Shown in pieces: positions 35,615-47,422 of a stretch of DNA of 64,000 nucleotides; within the stretch, counting starts at the first letter, position 1, and each line of letters opens with the position of its first letter. Under the pieces are notes generated by a model. It was not told the DNA's origin. It made no database searches and saw only the letters and a list, made by a program, of their open reading frames with translations. Both the position numbers and the translations under genes were made by a program. This DNA is from Hippophae tibetana (lineage: Eukaryota; Streptophyta; Magnoliopsida; Rosales; Elaeagnaceae), in contig CM072806.1 of NCBI GenBank assembly GCA_037013495.1, forward strand, positions 5,791,001 through 5,855,000, written 5' to 3'.

Positions 35615-38600
35615 TTGAACCAAAATGAGACAAAAGAGTGTGAGGAACCCCCATCACTACTGGACCCCCAGGTAATACTACCTGAAATCTCTTTCCATGC
35701 TATAGTAGGAACTGAACATCCTCAAACCTTACGTATTATGGGAAAATTGAAAAATAAGAATGTATTGGTACTGATAGATAGGGGCAACACCCATAACTTC
35801 ATCGATCAGGCCTTAGCTAACCAATTTGGCTTACCAATAGCCAAGGGAAGGAAATTGGAAGTAATGGTGGCTAGCTGTGAGAAATTGGAATGTGTTGGAC
35901 AATGTTGCAACCTTACTCTTATCATTCAAGGATATCCTGTAGAAGCTGATTACTATGTGTTACCGGTAGCAGTATGTCAACTGGTTCTAGGGGTTCAGTG
36001 GCTAGAAACCCTTGGACCTATTCAGATGGATTACAAGAAGCTTACCCTAAGTTTCAATTCAGAAGGAAGTACACACACCTTCTAAGGATTGGAAAGAGCC
36101 AACATGACAGCCCTAAACCCTAAGGAATGCCAGAATTTACAAGGTGTAGGGTTACTCTTGAAAATAAGACCAACAACCAATCATCAGAAAACTTCCCAGA
36201 TATACTCTCCTGAGATAAGTAAGCTACTGACTAAGTTTCCTAAAATTTTTGAACCAGCTGTTAGCTTACCTCTGGCACGGGTACATGACCACCGAATTGT
36301 CCTATAAACTTACTCTGAACCAGTGAATGTTAGACCCTACCGTTACTCACGCTATCAAAAAACTGAGATTGATTAAGCTGAGTAATAGCCCATTTTCCTC
36401 ACCAGTGTTGTTTGTCAAGAAAACAGATGGTACTTGGAGATTCTGTGTGGATTATCGAGCTCTAAATGCCCTTACTATCAAAGACAAATACCATATACCT
36501 GTCATTGATGAGCTATTAGATGAACTACATGGATCTAGAGTTTATTCCAAGCTCGATTTGCGTTTGGGTTACCACCAAATAAGAGTTCGAGAAGAGGATA
36601 CATATAAAACTACCTTTAAAACACACGAGGGTCACTATCAATTCCTGGTGATGCCGTTTGGCCTCACTAATGCACCAGTTACTTTCCAGAGTCTCATGAA
36701 TGATATCTTTCGTCCCTTTTTCAGAAAATTTGTCTTGGTTTTCTTTGATGATATACTGGTATATTCCAAATCTTGGGAGGAGCATAAGTGGCAACTATAA
36801 TTTGTCCTTCAGTTGCTGACCGATAACCAATTAATTGTAAAGGAATCCAAGTGCCAATTTGGTGTGTTGTAGGTGGATTACCTAGGCCATTTTATCTCTG
36901 AGCAAGAAGTCTCAGTGGACCCTGAAAAAATCCATGTTGTCAAGGAATGACCCACGCCAACCACAGATAAAGGTGTCCGAGGATTCATTGGGTTAGTAGG
37001 CTACTATAGAAAATTCATTCAACACTTTGGAGGATTAACTACACCTTTAACTCAACTATTGGGAAAAGAAGGCTTCCACTGGGGTGAGGCAGCTGAGATG
37101 TCCCTCCAACAGCTTAAAAAGGCTCTCATATCTTCTCATATCCTGCGCCTACCTAATTTTTCATAATGTTTTATGGTTGAATGTGATGCTAGTGGCATCG
37201 ACCTTGGGGCAATCCTCAACCAAGAGAATAGGCCAGTTGCCTACTTTAGTGCAACACTCAAGGGATAAGCTCTAGCCTTGTCAACCTATGAGAAAGAAAT
37301 GTTAGCTATGGTCAAAGCTATTAGAGTATGGCAACCCTACCTGCTAGGCAAACCCTTCACCGTCCAAACCGATCAAAGAAGCCTTAAGTATTTGCTGGAA
37401 CAGAGAATAACCACCCTTGCTCAAACACGTTGGTTGCCTAAACTTATAGGTTATGACTAAGTGATCGAATATAAAAAAGGATCTAAGAACCGTGGACCTG
37501 ACTCATTATCCAAAGTAGTAGAATTTTAGTACCTATCTGTCTCACAACCTCTAGTAACTTGGTGGACGACACTCCAACAAGAAGTTCAACAAGACCTTTT
37601 TTATGATAAGTTGGGGATTACAATAGCAACAACAGGTAATCGTCACCTCCACTATCGTAATGGGGTTTGGTTAAAAAAACAGGGTTTACCTAAGCTCCAA
37701 GTCAACCCTGATACCAAAAATCCTGATGGAATGCCATTCCTCACCTATTGGAGGACATTTTGGGTTTCAGAAAACATTGTTTAGGATAAAGCTGATTTTT
37801 TGTTGGCCAAACATGCAACATAAGGTAAATGAATTCCTTCAAGAATGTGACACATGTCAGTGGTTCAAAAATGATTGTATGACACCTGTAGGGTTGCTAC
37901 AACCCCTGCCAATTCCCACAAAGATATGGTCTGATATCTCAATAGATTTCATTGAAGGACTGCCTCTTTCTAAAGGCAATACTATGATTATGGTAGTAGT
38001 AGATCGATTGACAAAATATGCACACTTCATTGCTATGAAGCATCCTTTTACTGCCCTAGGTGTTGCCAAGATATTTGTGTCTAATGTAGTCTAGCTGCAT
38101 GGTATTCCCACTTCTATAGTAAGTGATCGAGATAAAGTCTTCATAAGCTCTTTCTGGAGGGCCTTATTTCAGTTGTAAGGTACACAACTATGTATGAGTG
38201 CCAGCTATCATCCACAAATTGATGGACAGACTGAGGTGGTCAATCGAGTCCTAGAGCAGTACCTACGTTTCTTTGCTGGTGATCAACCAAAACTGTGGGT
38301 AGAATGGATACTATGGGCAGAATTCAACTACAACACCTCAATACACTCATCCACCAAAACTACTCCATTTGAAGTTGTTTATGGAATCCGTCCTCCCCAT
38401 CTTGTAGCTTACATCCCAAGTACCTCAAACATCCAAACTGTAGATGAATGCTTACATGATCGAGACACCATCCTTAGAGAACTACGTCACAACCTTACAT
38501 AAGCTCAAAATCGGATGAAGTGCCAAGCCGATCAACATAGACGGGAAATCACTTTCCTTGAAGAGGACTATGTTTATCTCAAACTACAACCATAGAGATA

Positions 38601-39005
38601 AACTTTTGCTGCATTCCGCTCAAACATGAAGCTCGCCCCACAATTTTTTGAACCCTATCAGATCAAGGAAAGGATTGGTTCTATAGCCTACCGATTAGCA
38701 CTACCCTCAGGTTCTCAGGTACATAATGTGTTTCACGTCAATCTACTAAGGAAGCATGTTGGAACCTCGATATCTATCAACCATTAACTATCACCTACAA
38801 CTGATAACTCAATAATTATGCCACAACATGAAATTGTCTTGGATCGTCGAGTAATTTAGAAAGGAAGGTACCGATCAAAGACAGGGATTTTAATCAAATG
38901 GGTTGGAATCTCAAACACCAAAGCTAAATGGGAAAATGAAAGACATTTCTCTAAAGCTTACCCAGGGTTCATCCTTGTGGACAAGGATTCTAAAAAAGAG
39001 GAAGG
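35615..39005 (+). pseudogene. Gypsy pol relic: protease, RT, RNase H, integrase, chromodomain-like end
   Basis: The protease region is at 35770-35850, where the catalytic D-S/T-G motif reads DRG (LIDRGNTHNF). Reverse transcriptase is at about 36390-36790 with [19 protein letters not shown] and FFDD. RNase H is at about 37170-37520 (VECDASG, STYEKEMLAMVKAI, TDQRSLKYLLEQR). The integrase zinc finger and core are at about 37726-38500 (HFGFQKT, CDTCQWFK, DFIEGLPLSKG, YHPQIDGQTEVVNR). The tail at about 38640-38990 has HNVFHVNLLRKH and ILIKWVG. A dozen or more stops interrupt it, including TAA at 36798, TAG at 36870, TAA at 38176 and TAA at 38500. Confidence 0.9.
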
Positions 39006-39007
39006 AA

Positions 39008-39046
39008 TGATACGAACCAAATTAGCTCCGTCACCGCGAGTCATCA
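39008..39046 (+). repeat. 3' LTR remnant of the gypsy element (39 bp)
   Basis: TGATACGAACCAAATTAGCT and the next few bases match the 5' LTR start. The match stops after GCGAGTC, followed by ATCA and then GAATA. A purine tract (AAAAAGAGGAAGGA) precedes it. It looks like an LTR that lost nearly all its interior but kept its TG and CA ends. Confidence 0.7.
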
Positions 39047-39054
39047 GAATAAAG

Positions 39055-39225
39055 CTTTGATGCATGTGAAAGCCTTAGTGCTAAATTGACACAAATTATT
39101 TATTACTTAAATATATCACGTGCAAATCATCTGCTATTTCAATCTAACATTGAAAATTATGTCAAAAAGTGGACCAAAATGTTTCCATTTTCATAAACAA
39201 CAAATACTAGTATCAATTAAATTTA
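39055..39225. repeat. Right inverted arm flanking the gypsy element
   Basis: Read on the minus strand it gives ATATTTAAGTAATAAATAAT and GGTCCACTTTTTGACATAAT, matching the left arm at 33262-33420 in the same order. See the left arm for the interpretation. Confidence 0.5.
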
Positions 39226-40150
39226 CATATGTTTTTGCACCCATATATTTATATCTTATTATTATGTGTCATAATTATTTTTATAAATTGAAAAAATAAT
39301 TTAATTTTTTAGATAATATTAATACTTTTAAAATTTAAACAATGTCATCGAAAAAATAGATAAAAACTCACGTATACATTCAATTTTTATAAAAGAATGA
39401 ACTTAAAGTGTTATTTTTTTTATAAATAACCAAAATATTTATTCTTTCTAAGAGACTCAAATTGTGTTTCACCCCATATAACTATTAATGCAAAATATAC
39501 CCTAAATTGTATTAAGGATCAACTAATGATTACAAAAAAATTGGTTCTATACTGTCCATTCATCATAACTCAATTTCTCTTCCACTTATTTTTGGGTGCA
39601 AGTGCATGACCTTGTTCCAATTTGCATGCTAAAACAAAATGCATATACGTTAGGGGGGCTTTTGGGGTCTGTTAGAAGTTGATTTTTTTTTTTGGAAATA
39701 AAGATTTTATTATTGAAAAATGCCTTTGGCTTAGAGTCTAGATAAATGTTCACTATAATCTTAAACATAATTGTCTTCATTTAAAGGAAGATAACACTAT
39801 TTTTTTGATACAATTTAAATTTGAAAGCCTGATTGATATCTGTTGTAAATATGGTTCTTTTCTGCACAAAGACTCAACTTGCACTAAAAATGTCAAGCTA
39901 ATGAAGACTTAAAAATTCTTGCTTTTGGAAAATGACTTGAACCCAATTTAATTTGGATGCAACTATTCTTTATTAATTCAAAAACAAATAAACTCTTAGG
40001 GCTTTTCCAACTGATTTTCAACATGTTAACCTTCTTGTACTAAAACCAATGCATGTTATTTCTTTATATGGAAGGCATACAAATTCTAATAGAAACATCT
40101 AGACTATTGCAAGGAACAACTATTCTTTAACTTTGTCACTCGTTATTGAT
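39226..40150. other. AT-rich region without recognisable gene
   Basis: I see no supported feature. Short open frames here lack domains. The right part may already be the decayed 5' end of the LINE that follows. Confidence 0.4.
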
Positions 40151-40199
40151 CCTAACCTTTTTGTTATTGTTATTGATAATGACATGCATGTAGCTCATT

Positions 40200-43100
40200 C
40201 ATCTTCGGGTGCATCTACTTAGAGTAAACTTACCACTGATAATCATTTACTCCTTCGAATTTCATGCATATTTTTATAAAGTGGTATAACCAAAATACCT
40301 AATCTTCCTCCTAAATTTTTTCTCTTATTGAAATACCAAAGAATTTCTCATTTATATTTAGTTCTAAATTATCTGTCACCAGATCATCTACCATACCAAA
40401 TAAAAACTCATTCTTGTCATCCTTACAAAACGCTGATGATTTATCTTGCTTGGTTGTTAGTGCTTTTTTAGCATATCCAACTTTCCACAATGACTCACAA
40501 TTTGAACTTGCCCATTTCTATCACTAGCTATACATCCTCAGAAACTACTACCTTTATTCCTTCTCTATTCCCATCAACCCCCCACCTTGTTCAACAATGT
40601 TCTCCTATTGCTCCCGTTCAAAATTCGTCACTCTCTTCGAATGACACTACTTTTGATATTTCTCTGAGTTCCTCTTAGGTTTATAAACCTAAAGGAAAAT
40701 ATCAATGCATGCAGGGCCTTAAGAAAAAATAACATATGGTTACTGATTTAGTTCAATGTGGTACCAAGAAAAGAAAAGCTTAAGCTGCTACACCAAAAGG
40801 AAACAAAAAATTACTGTATGTTGGTTCCTCGAGTAGCTTTAAACCAGTCTCTACTAATCTATAACATTTTAATAATGATTTTAGTTTTATTAATTTGAGC
40901 AATACTTCCTCTGATTTATATGTTATATTGACTAATGTAGTTTGTACTATCATTGATAGAGATATGGTTTCTTCAGGTGTTATTGCAGCAACTACTTCAA
41001 TCACTTCTTCAATTATTATCTCTACAATCCAAATGGGTGAGAAAGTGACACTTATCAAACTACCAAATTGAAAATGAAGATAACATCTTGGAATTGTCAT
41101 GAATTAGTTAAATATTCGATTATTAAGTATTTGCTTAGGATGGTTAATGCTTATTGTTTAGACATTCAGACCGATCCAAAGGTTAGACCTTGTAACCTAC
41201 CCAAACCAAGTCTAACCCAAGACGGAAGATAAAGTACCCTAGACATCCCACCTATGGGATAGACCACGCCCAAGGTCACCTCAAGCCTTATACAGATCAA
41301 GCCCAATATTAGCACGAAGTCTTATATAGAACAAGCCCAAGGTCAGCACAAGCTCGGGAATAGCACGAGCTCGTTGACGGTAATTGTAATACTCGACTTG
41401 GATCTATGACACATTATACTTTAGGCTAATCATGCTATCCTGACACGTGGTTACGTGTACATGTTGTATGGTTGAAACTTGTACCCATAAATATCCTATA
41501 AATAGATGGACCACTCATGAGAAGCCTCACATTGAGCCCTTCATGTGCATCTCTCTCTAACCTCTCTCTACAAACTATTGAGTCTCAACACTTACAATCT
41601 TGATTGTATTTTTATTTCAAAGACTAAAGCTAGTAGTAGCTATTGTGTTTTTGTTCAAACACGATTAGGCTATTTTGATTATTTTTGTGTTTCTACCTTG
41701 GATAATGTTTGAGGTTTATGCATCATTTGAAAACTAGGTGTTCAACTTTCTATTATGGCTTTTGATCAATAGATTATTGTTATTGAAATTCTTAATTAAG
41801 TTTTCAATGGAATGAAATGATACTTATTTTAATGTTACTATCCCAGAGAATCTTAAAAATGACTTTTAGACAAATCTTATAGTCCTTGTAAGTGCTTCTC
41901 ATAATAATTGGATGTACGTTAGGGACTTTAATGAGATTTTAAATCAAAGTAAAAAAAGGGAGCTTGCCTATTATTTATTGGCAGAATAGATTAATAGAAT
42001 TCATAGATAAAATTGTTTATCCTACATGTATCAATCGTTTCCATAATGTTTTTGTAAATAATTTACAAATTATAGCTTCGAATCATGTTCTTATTCTTTT
42101 GAATCTGCATATTTCTTTAAATTCTAATAATTAACCCTTCAGATTTTATCCAGTTTGGAGCAAAGATCCTTCTTGTAATAATATTATCAATCAAGCTTGA
42201 AAAAGTATTCTTGGTTTTCAATCTAATTTCCTTTTAAATTTTATCTAATTAGTTAAAGATTTCTAACGGTAAAACATACATTATTTGGCCGAGGTTAGAT
42301 TAAAAGCTACTAAAGATCTTCTATTAAAGTTCAAAGTAGTCTTATAGTTGATGAAAATAGTTCTCTTGAAATAAACTTTTGAAGGATATTGATGAATATC
42401 AAAGTAGAATAGAAAAGCATTTGGAGGCAAAATTCTAGAGAAATTTGGTTACTTAAAGGAGATCGCAATACCAAGTTTTTTTATACTTCAAAATTGATTA
42501 GAAGAAGGTATATCATTATTAATATCAAACATGAATGGTTTTCAAATAGACATTATATTAGTCCCGCTTTATCAATCATTTTAATTATCATTTTTGAAGA
42601 TATATCATTTTAAATAATAAACTCTCTCTTTTGTTTACTCAGTATTTAAAATAGTAGTTACATGATCTTTGCCCTATTACAGAAGAGGGTGAAATAAAAA
42701 ATATGCTATTCAAAATGGGTTCTTTTAAGGCTCTTGGTTTAAATGATATTCCATTTTTTTGTTTATAAGAATTATTGGGATATTTTTTGTGAAAATTTGG
42801 TAAGTTTTATTCAAAATTTCTTCAAAATTGAACTCCTCGATCTAATTCTAAATAAAACTTTTATTACTTTAATTGATAAAATCAATCATCCTTATCAAGT
42901 TTACCAATTTCATCATATTAGTCTGTTCATTGTCATTTTAAGATCATCTTTAAAATTATTTTCAATAGAATCAGTGGTAATCTAAATAAATTTATTTCTC
43001 CTTTTCAATCGATTTTCATTTTTAATAGATAGATTTATAAAAAAATTATTATTGCTCAAGAATATATGGTTTAATGGGAATTAAAATGAAATTGTAAAAA

Positions 43101-43760
43101 ACTTATGATAGAATAGAGTGGAGCTTTATTATCATAACTATAAGACTATTTGACTTCTTAGAAAACTTTTGCAACCTAATTATACTTGTATTAGTATGGT
43201 ATCTTATTCTTTACTATCGAATGATATTTCTTTTAGTAATATTATCCTAGGTAGAGGTGTAAGATAATATGATCTTATATATTAATTTTCAAAATTGATG
43301 ATCAAAGATCTCGCTTATTTTTAAAGGTTAGTAAGGTAATATATATTAAAATGTTTTTTTGTCTTTAAGAACTTATTCTATGAGCACTTTAATATTTTTT
43401 AAAATGTTTTGTGTAAAAGATAATGCTATTATAAGAAAATTTTGACGGTGTTCAAACTTTGAGAAAGATAATTCAAGATTTTTGGTTTATAAAATATGAG
43501 ATCAAATTTGTCTTCCTAAGGATATTAGTGGTTAAGATTTTCGTAAACTTAAAGACATCAATTTAAGTCTTATTTATAAGTTAGGATGATAATTTCTCAA
43601 TAATGATAACAATCTTTGGATTTAAATGTTTCATTTTAAATATGAATAGTCTAGAGATTTTCTTAAGTGTGAAGTTAGATTATCTTATTCTTTTATTTGA
43701 AAAGGTATTTATTCTTTTATAGAGTTATCAAAAGTTGAGCCTTCATAAATATTAGAAGTG
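40200..43760 (+). pseudogene. Decayed LINE (L1-like non-LTR retrotransposon)
   Basis: An ORF1 tail (Ser/Thr-rich, then basic KKRKA and KGNKK words) lies at about 40490-41070. ORF2 starts at 41074 with MKITSWNCHEL, the endonuclease opening typical of plant LINEs, and resumes after an insertion (SKTKASSSYC, RLGYFDYF, GLCIIWK near 41615-41740). GDRNTKFFYTS lies near 42460. Reverse transcriptase words LNKTFITLI.KINHP and FISPFQS lie at 42850-43020, and DRIEWSF near 43110. C-terminal words ICLPKDISG, FRKLKDINL and KYEYSRDFLKCEV lie at 43505-43675. Stops and frameshifts are everywhere. No poly-A tail or target duplication was found. Confidence 0.8.
41168..41607 (+). mobile_element. LTR-like insertion inside the LINE endonuclease region
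   Basis: The LINE reading breaks off after CLDIQ and resumes at about 41608 (IFISKTKAS). The roughly 440 bp between are less AT-rich. They contain repeated words (CAAGCCCAA, AGCACGA), a TATA box CCTATAAATAG near 41498 and a CT-rich stretch near 41551, the look of a plant LTR promoter. No coding sequence is present, so a solo LTR or TRIM is likely. Exact ends and target duplication were not resolved. Confidence 0.5.
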
Positions 43761-44713
43761 GTGAATATTCTTATACTTATGAATAATTACACGAAAGCTA
43801 ATTATTTTTCTGATTTAAATAGGTAATTAGAACCTAAATGAAGGGTGAAAATATCAATACATGGAATCTTTTCACGAACTCTATATTAATTCAGCCAAAG
43901 CTAAGTAGGTATTATAATGTGAATTAAGAAATTAATACAATAAAAATTTAAACAACATGCTCAATTAAACATACAACAAAAACAACCAACATATACAAAA
44001 ATAACAGTCTACATAATATATGTTAATGGTAGTGTGTCTCACAAGCTCCCGTCTAGAATATAAATATGCATACATGGCAAACAATACATAGCTTGTGATA
44101 TAGGCATACATACTGAAAAGCTAAAAAAAATTCAATCACTAAGACTTCGTATGTGGGAACATGTTTGGTAAATGATGATTACACCTGCACAACATGTAAT
44201 TAAGCATACAACGCATACAAAGCAAACCCTAATAAAGAGCATATTTTTAGAGAAATGAGATACATACTCTTTATAGAATCACACCAAACTTGCATGCATA
44301 TAAAATGAAAAATTATACTAACACAAAATCTAATCATGTATGACTACAAAGAATGAGTCCAAGACTCGATACACAATCAAGTTAAGAAGATACTGACTCT
44401 TGAAAGACTCAACCATAAAGATAAATTCTTGAAAAATAATCACATACAGACCATATAAAACAGAAGTAATATTCAGTATTTAAAAAGCTAGCAATAAATA
44501 ATAAAATCTTTTCTAACCAGTGTTTAAACTTCAGAATATAGAAATATACATCATTTTAACTCGAATTGTTTTAACCACACATTAGAACATGCACAACACC
44601 ATATATAATGACCTAAACACACATGAAGAAGACCTTATCTATGTGGTAATATCCTATAGTTGTTTAAGCCAATCATTCAGCATTAAACAATAGAATATTC
44701 ATAACTCTAAAAG
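43761..44713. other. Intergenic region without recognisable gene
   Basis: The composition shifts to A-rich on the plus strand, with no long open frame on either strand. Nothing could be assigned. Confidence 0.4.
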
Positions 44714-45262
44714 AAATAAAACTAGTATTACCTCTATCAATCGGAACCATTGTTCGAATTGCCTAATGTTGCTTTTGCTTACGACTTTTGCAACGATATG
44801 GTTCAACTCACAAACTTGGTTCTTTTTTAAAGTAACACCACCTAATATAATGTGATCAATAACCACAAATCAATAACCAGAAGTGTAACAACTCATAAAT
44901 AAAACTAGTATTACCTCTATCAATCAGAACCATTGTTCGAATTGCCTAATGTTGCTTTTTCTTACGTCTTTTGCAACCATATGGTTCAACTCACAAACTT
45001 GGTTCTTTTTTAAAGTAACACCACCTAATATAATGTGATCAATAACCACAAATCAATAACCAGAAGTGTAACAACTCATAAATAAAACTAGTATTACCTC
45101 TATCAATCGGAACCATTGTTCGAATTGCCTAATGTTGCTTTTGCTTACAACTTTTGCAACGATATGGTTCAACTCACAAACTTGGTTCTTCTTTAAAGTA
45201 ACACCACCTAATATAGTGTGATCAATAACCACAAATCAATAACCAGAAGTGTAACAACTCAT
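44714..45262. repeat. Three tandem copies of a 183-bp unit with exon-like minus-strand content
   Basis: The copies are 44714-44896, 44897-45079 and 45080-45262, each 183 bp, differing at only a few bases. On the minus strand each copy encodes about 36 codons without a stop (VTLKKNQVCELNHIVAK, then the NIRQFEQWFRLIE end). This is preceded by a TTAG that could be an acceptor and followed by GAG then GTAATA, a plausible donor. One TGA lies between successive copies in this frame. I do not recognise the protein. Confidence 0.8.
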
Positions 45263-47288
45263 ACTCTTGAAGAGCACCCTTAAACTTAAACATCCTATCA
45301 CTTATTGCACATAGCAAGAGATATAAGAACTCAAAGCATTTAATTTAAATCATTCTCACAAATAAGTTCTCACAACAACGATAAACCGTCTTAAACACTC
45401 ATAATTTAAAAACTATATTTTACTCTAACTAGTAAATTTCATCTCAAGTACTCATAACTTATAAATAAGTTTTTCTTGCACAACTATGAATCATTAATAT
45501 CGAAAACACATTCAGGGTATTAGTGATCAGAAAACAAAAAATGAAATGCTAATTTGACAAGTTCCACTATATTTTTTTTAATGAAGAAACAAGAAAAAAG
45601 TGGGGGATATTTTCCTAAATCATTATCCATCTCACCAAGGGTGGTAGTGAGAAGCTAAAAAATATCATTTTTTTGTTTTTAAAAATTATCGAGTAATTTT
45701 CATAAATATATACACTCGAAATGAAACAAAAAACACATGCAACAATGTTACCAAACGAGCATGACACTCCACTTAACATACATACTATAAAAATCAATCT
45801 TGTGGTGTGTATAAATAGGTTTGCATATAAATAATTTTTGACTATGTGTGTGTACATTACTATCATAAACAGATACCATATTTTATACACTGAAAGCTAA
45901 CTTACAAAAATAGAGTATAACAAGACTTAGAGATGGTGAATCAATTGATATCTTTAGATTCCTTAAACTATTAATTTTAGGCTTTCTTCTCTTTTAATTT
46001 ATAATTCTATCATTTCCTTATTAAGGTTTATGATCTCCTAAATGCTCATATTACTAGTTAGAGTTTTTTGTTAGTTAATCAAATTTTAGGTGTTAATATG
46101 TGTTCTTTTCTTACAACACTTTCTTCGAGTTGAAAATAAAATAGATTCATGATTTTAGACACTTAATTTCAAAGAAAATTTCAATACTAAGTTTGCTTAC
46201 AGAGAAATAATTTCAAATATAATCCCTTTTATTTATTCCTTCTTCTATAAACTAATTTAGAATTTGAAAATTTATGATAGAATTAAAAAATTTATTTGAA
46301 AACTTTATTCTAATTGTCTCCTTACCATATGCAATATTGCTTTAAGGATTCTTTTATCTGATGCATTATGTCATTTATGTCACATTCATCTTGAAATATT
46401 AATCAATTTTTTTTGTCGATATTAGGTTATCCATTCCATTTGGGCATATTAATATTTTACTTCTGGGTTAAAATACCCATGTTTTTTTTTCTTTGGATAA
46501 TCTTTTAAAAAAATAAGAAAATACTATTATTCTCGATGGTTTAAGTCATACTAAGTTCATCCTTGTTATATTTCTTTCACTTGAACATATTTAAAAGTTT
46601 AAAAATTACTTTATTTTATATTACAAATCTTTAAATTTGATGTTATTTTATTTATTTTAGATTTAAGATTTTCTAATTTGAAAAGTATCTACCTTATGAC
46701 CAAAGATTTTCGTACGTTTGCAATACTACTTATTTCTTAGAAGAAAACACCTAGATGAACTATTAAAATAAATTTTAGTATTATTGTTTTCAATACTAAT
46801 ATTACTATTATTGTAATTGTAAGATATTTTAATGGATAAATTCTAAGTTATCAGAGTAAATTTATTTTGGGTAATAGTACATAATTAGGTGAAGTTGTCG
46901 TTTTATTTTTTTCTATTCAAGTTGGTTTAGAAGAAAAGTTCAAAGTTATTGATTTAAAAAATGTTAAAAATGCCTTAATGTTTGTTGAGTTTCAAATATT
47001 TTGAAAGACATCAAATTTTATAAACCAAACTAAAAGGTTGTTTGAAAAATTTAATATGTTTACTATTCTTTGATTTGTTAAAGATACTCACTTTTTAACT
47101 AAATAATTTTCTAATAGTTTTATCTAAAGGTTTATTTCAATTTATGTTTATCCTAATAATTTTCTCTTATAATAAATAATAATTTTAATTATTACTAATA
47201 TTTTTTTAAGATAAAAAGAATAATTTTTTTTATTTAGTAAAAAAATGAAAAAAAATTAGTGCAAATATTTTTTTAAAAAAACACCTCC
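45263..47288. other. AT-rich intergenic DNA upstream of the HD2 gene
   Basis: No supported gene. The 45615-45890 open frame has no family resemblance. The final stretch is the presumed promoter of the HD2 gene. Confidence 0.4.
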
Positions 47289-47297
47289 TATAAATAG
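47289..47297 (+). promoter_or_regulatory. TATA box of the HD2-type histone deacetylase gene
   Basis: TATAAATAG lies 134 bp upstream of the start codon and about 30 bp before a change to GC-richer leader sequence. Position and consensus both fit a plant core promoter. Confidence 0.7.
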
Positions 47298-47422
47298 TCC
47301 ACCCTTTCATTCAACCGAGATAATTTTCATTCCCAACTCGGGAACCGAACGCGAATTATAGCGAGTTCTAGAAAACCCTTCTGTTCTCTGCAACAATTTG
47401 GCGACCTGGTGTTCTCAAAACA

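Larger units (their letters stand above)
33808..39051 (+). mobile_element. Ty3/gypsy LTR retrotransposon, decayed (chromovirus-like layout)
   Basis: The order is LTR, tRNA-Met-type primer site (TGGTATCAAAAC at about 34660), gag, protease, reverse transcriptase, RNase H, integrase, chromodomain-like tail, purine tract and a short 3' LTR remnant. Integrase after RNase H identifies gypsy. GAATA occurs at 33808-33812 just outside the 5' LTR and at 39047-39051 just after the 3' LTR remnant, a probable 5-bp target duplication. Many stops make it inactive. Confidence 0.88.

Noticed and set aside
44714..45262. Centromeric satellite
   Set aside because: The 183-bp period is near nucleosome length, but only three copies exist and the surroundings are ordinary euchromatin-like gene space.
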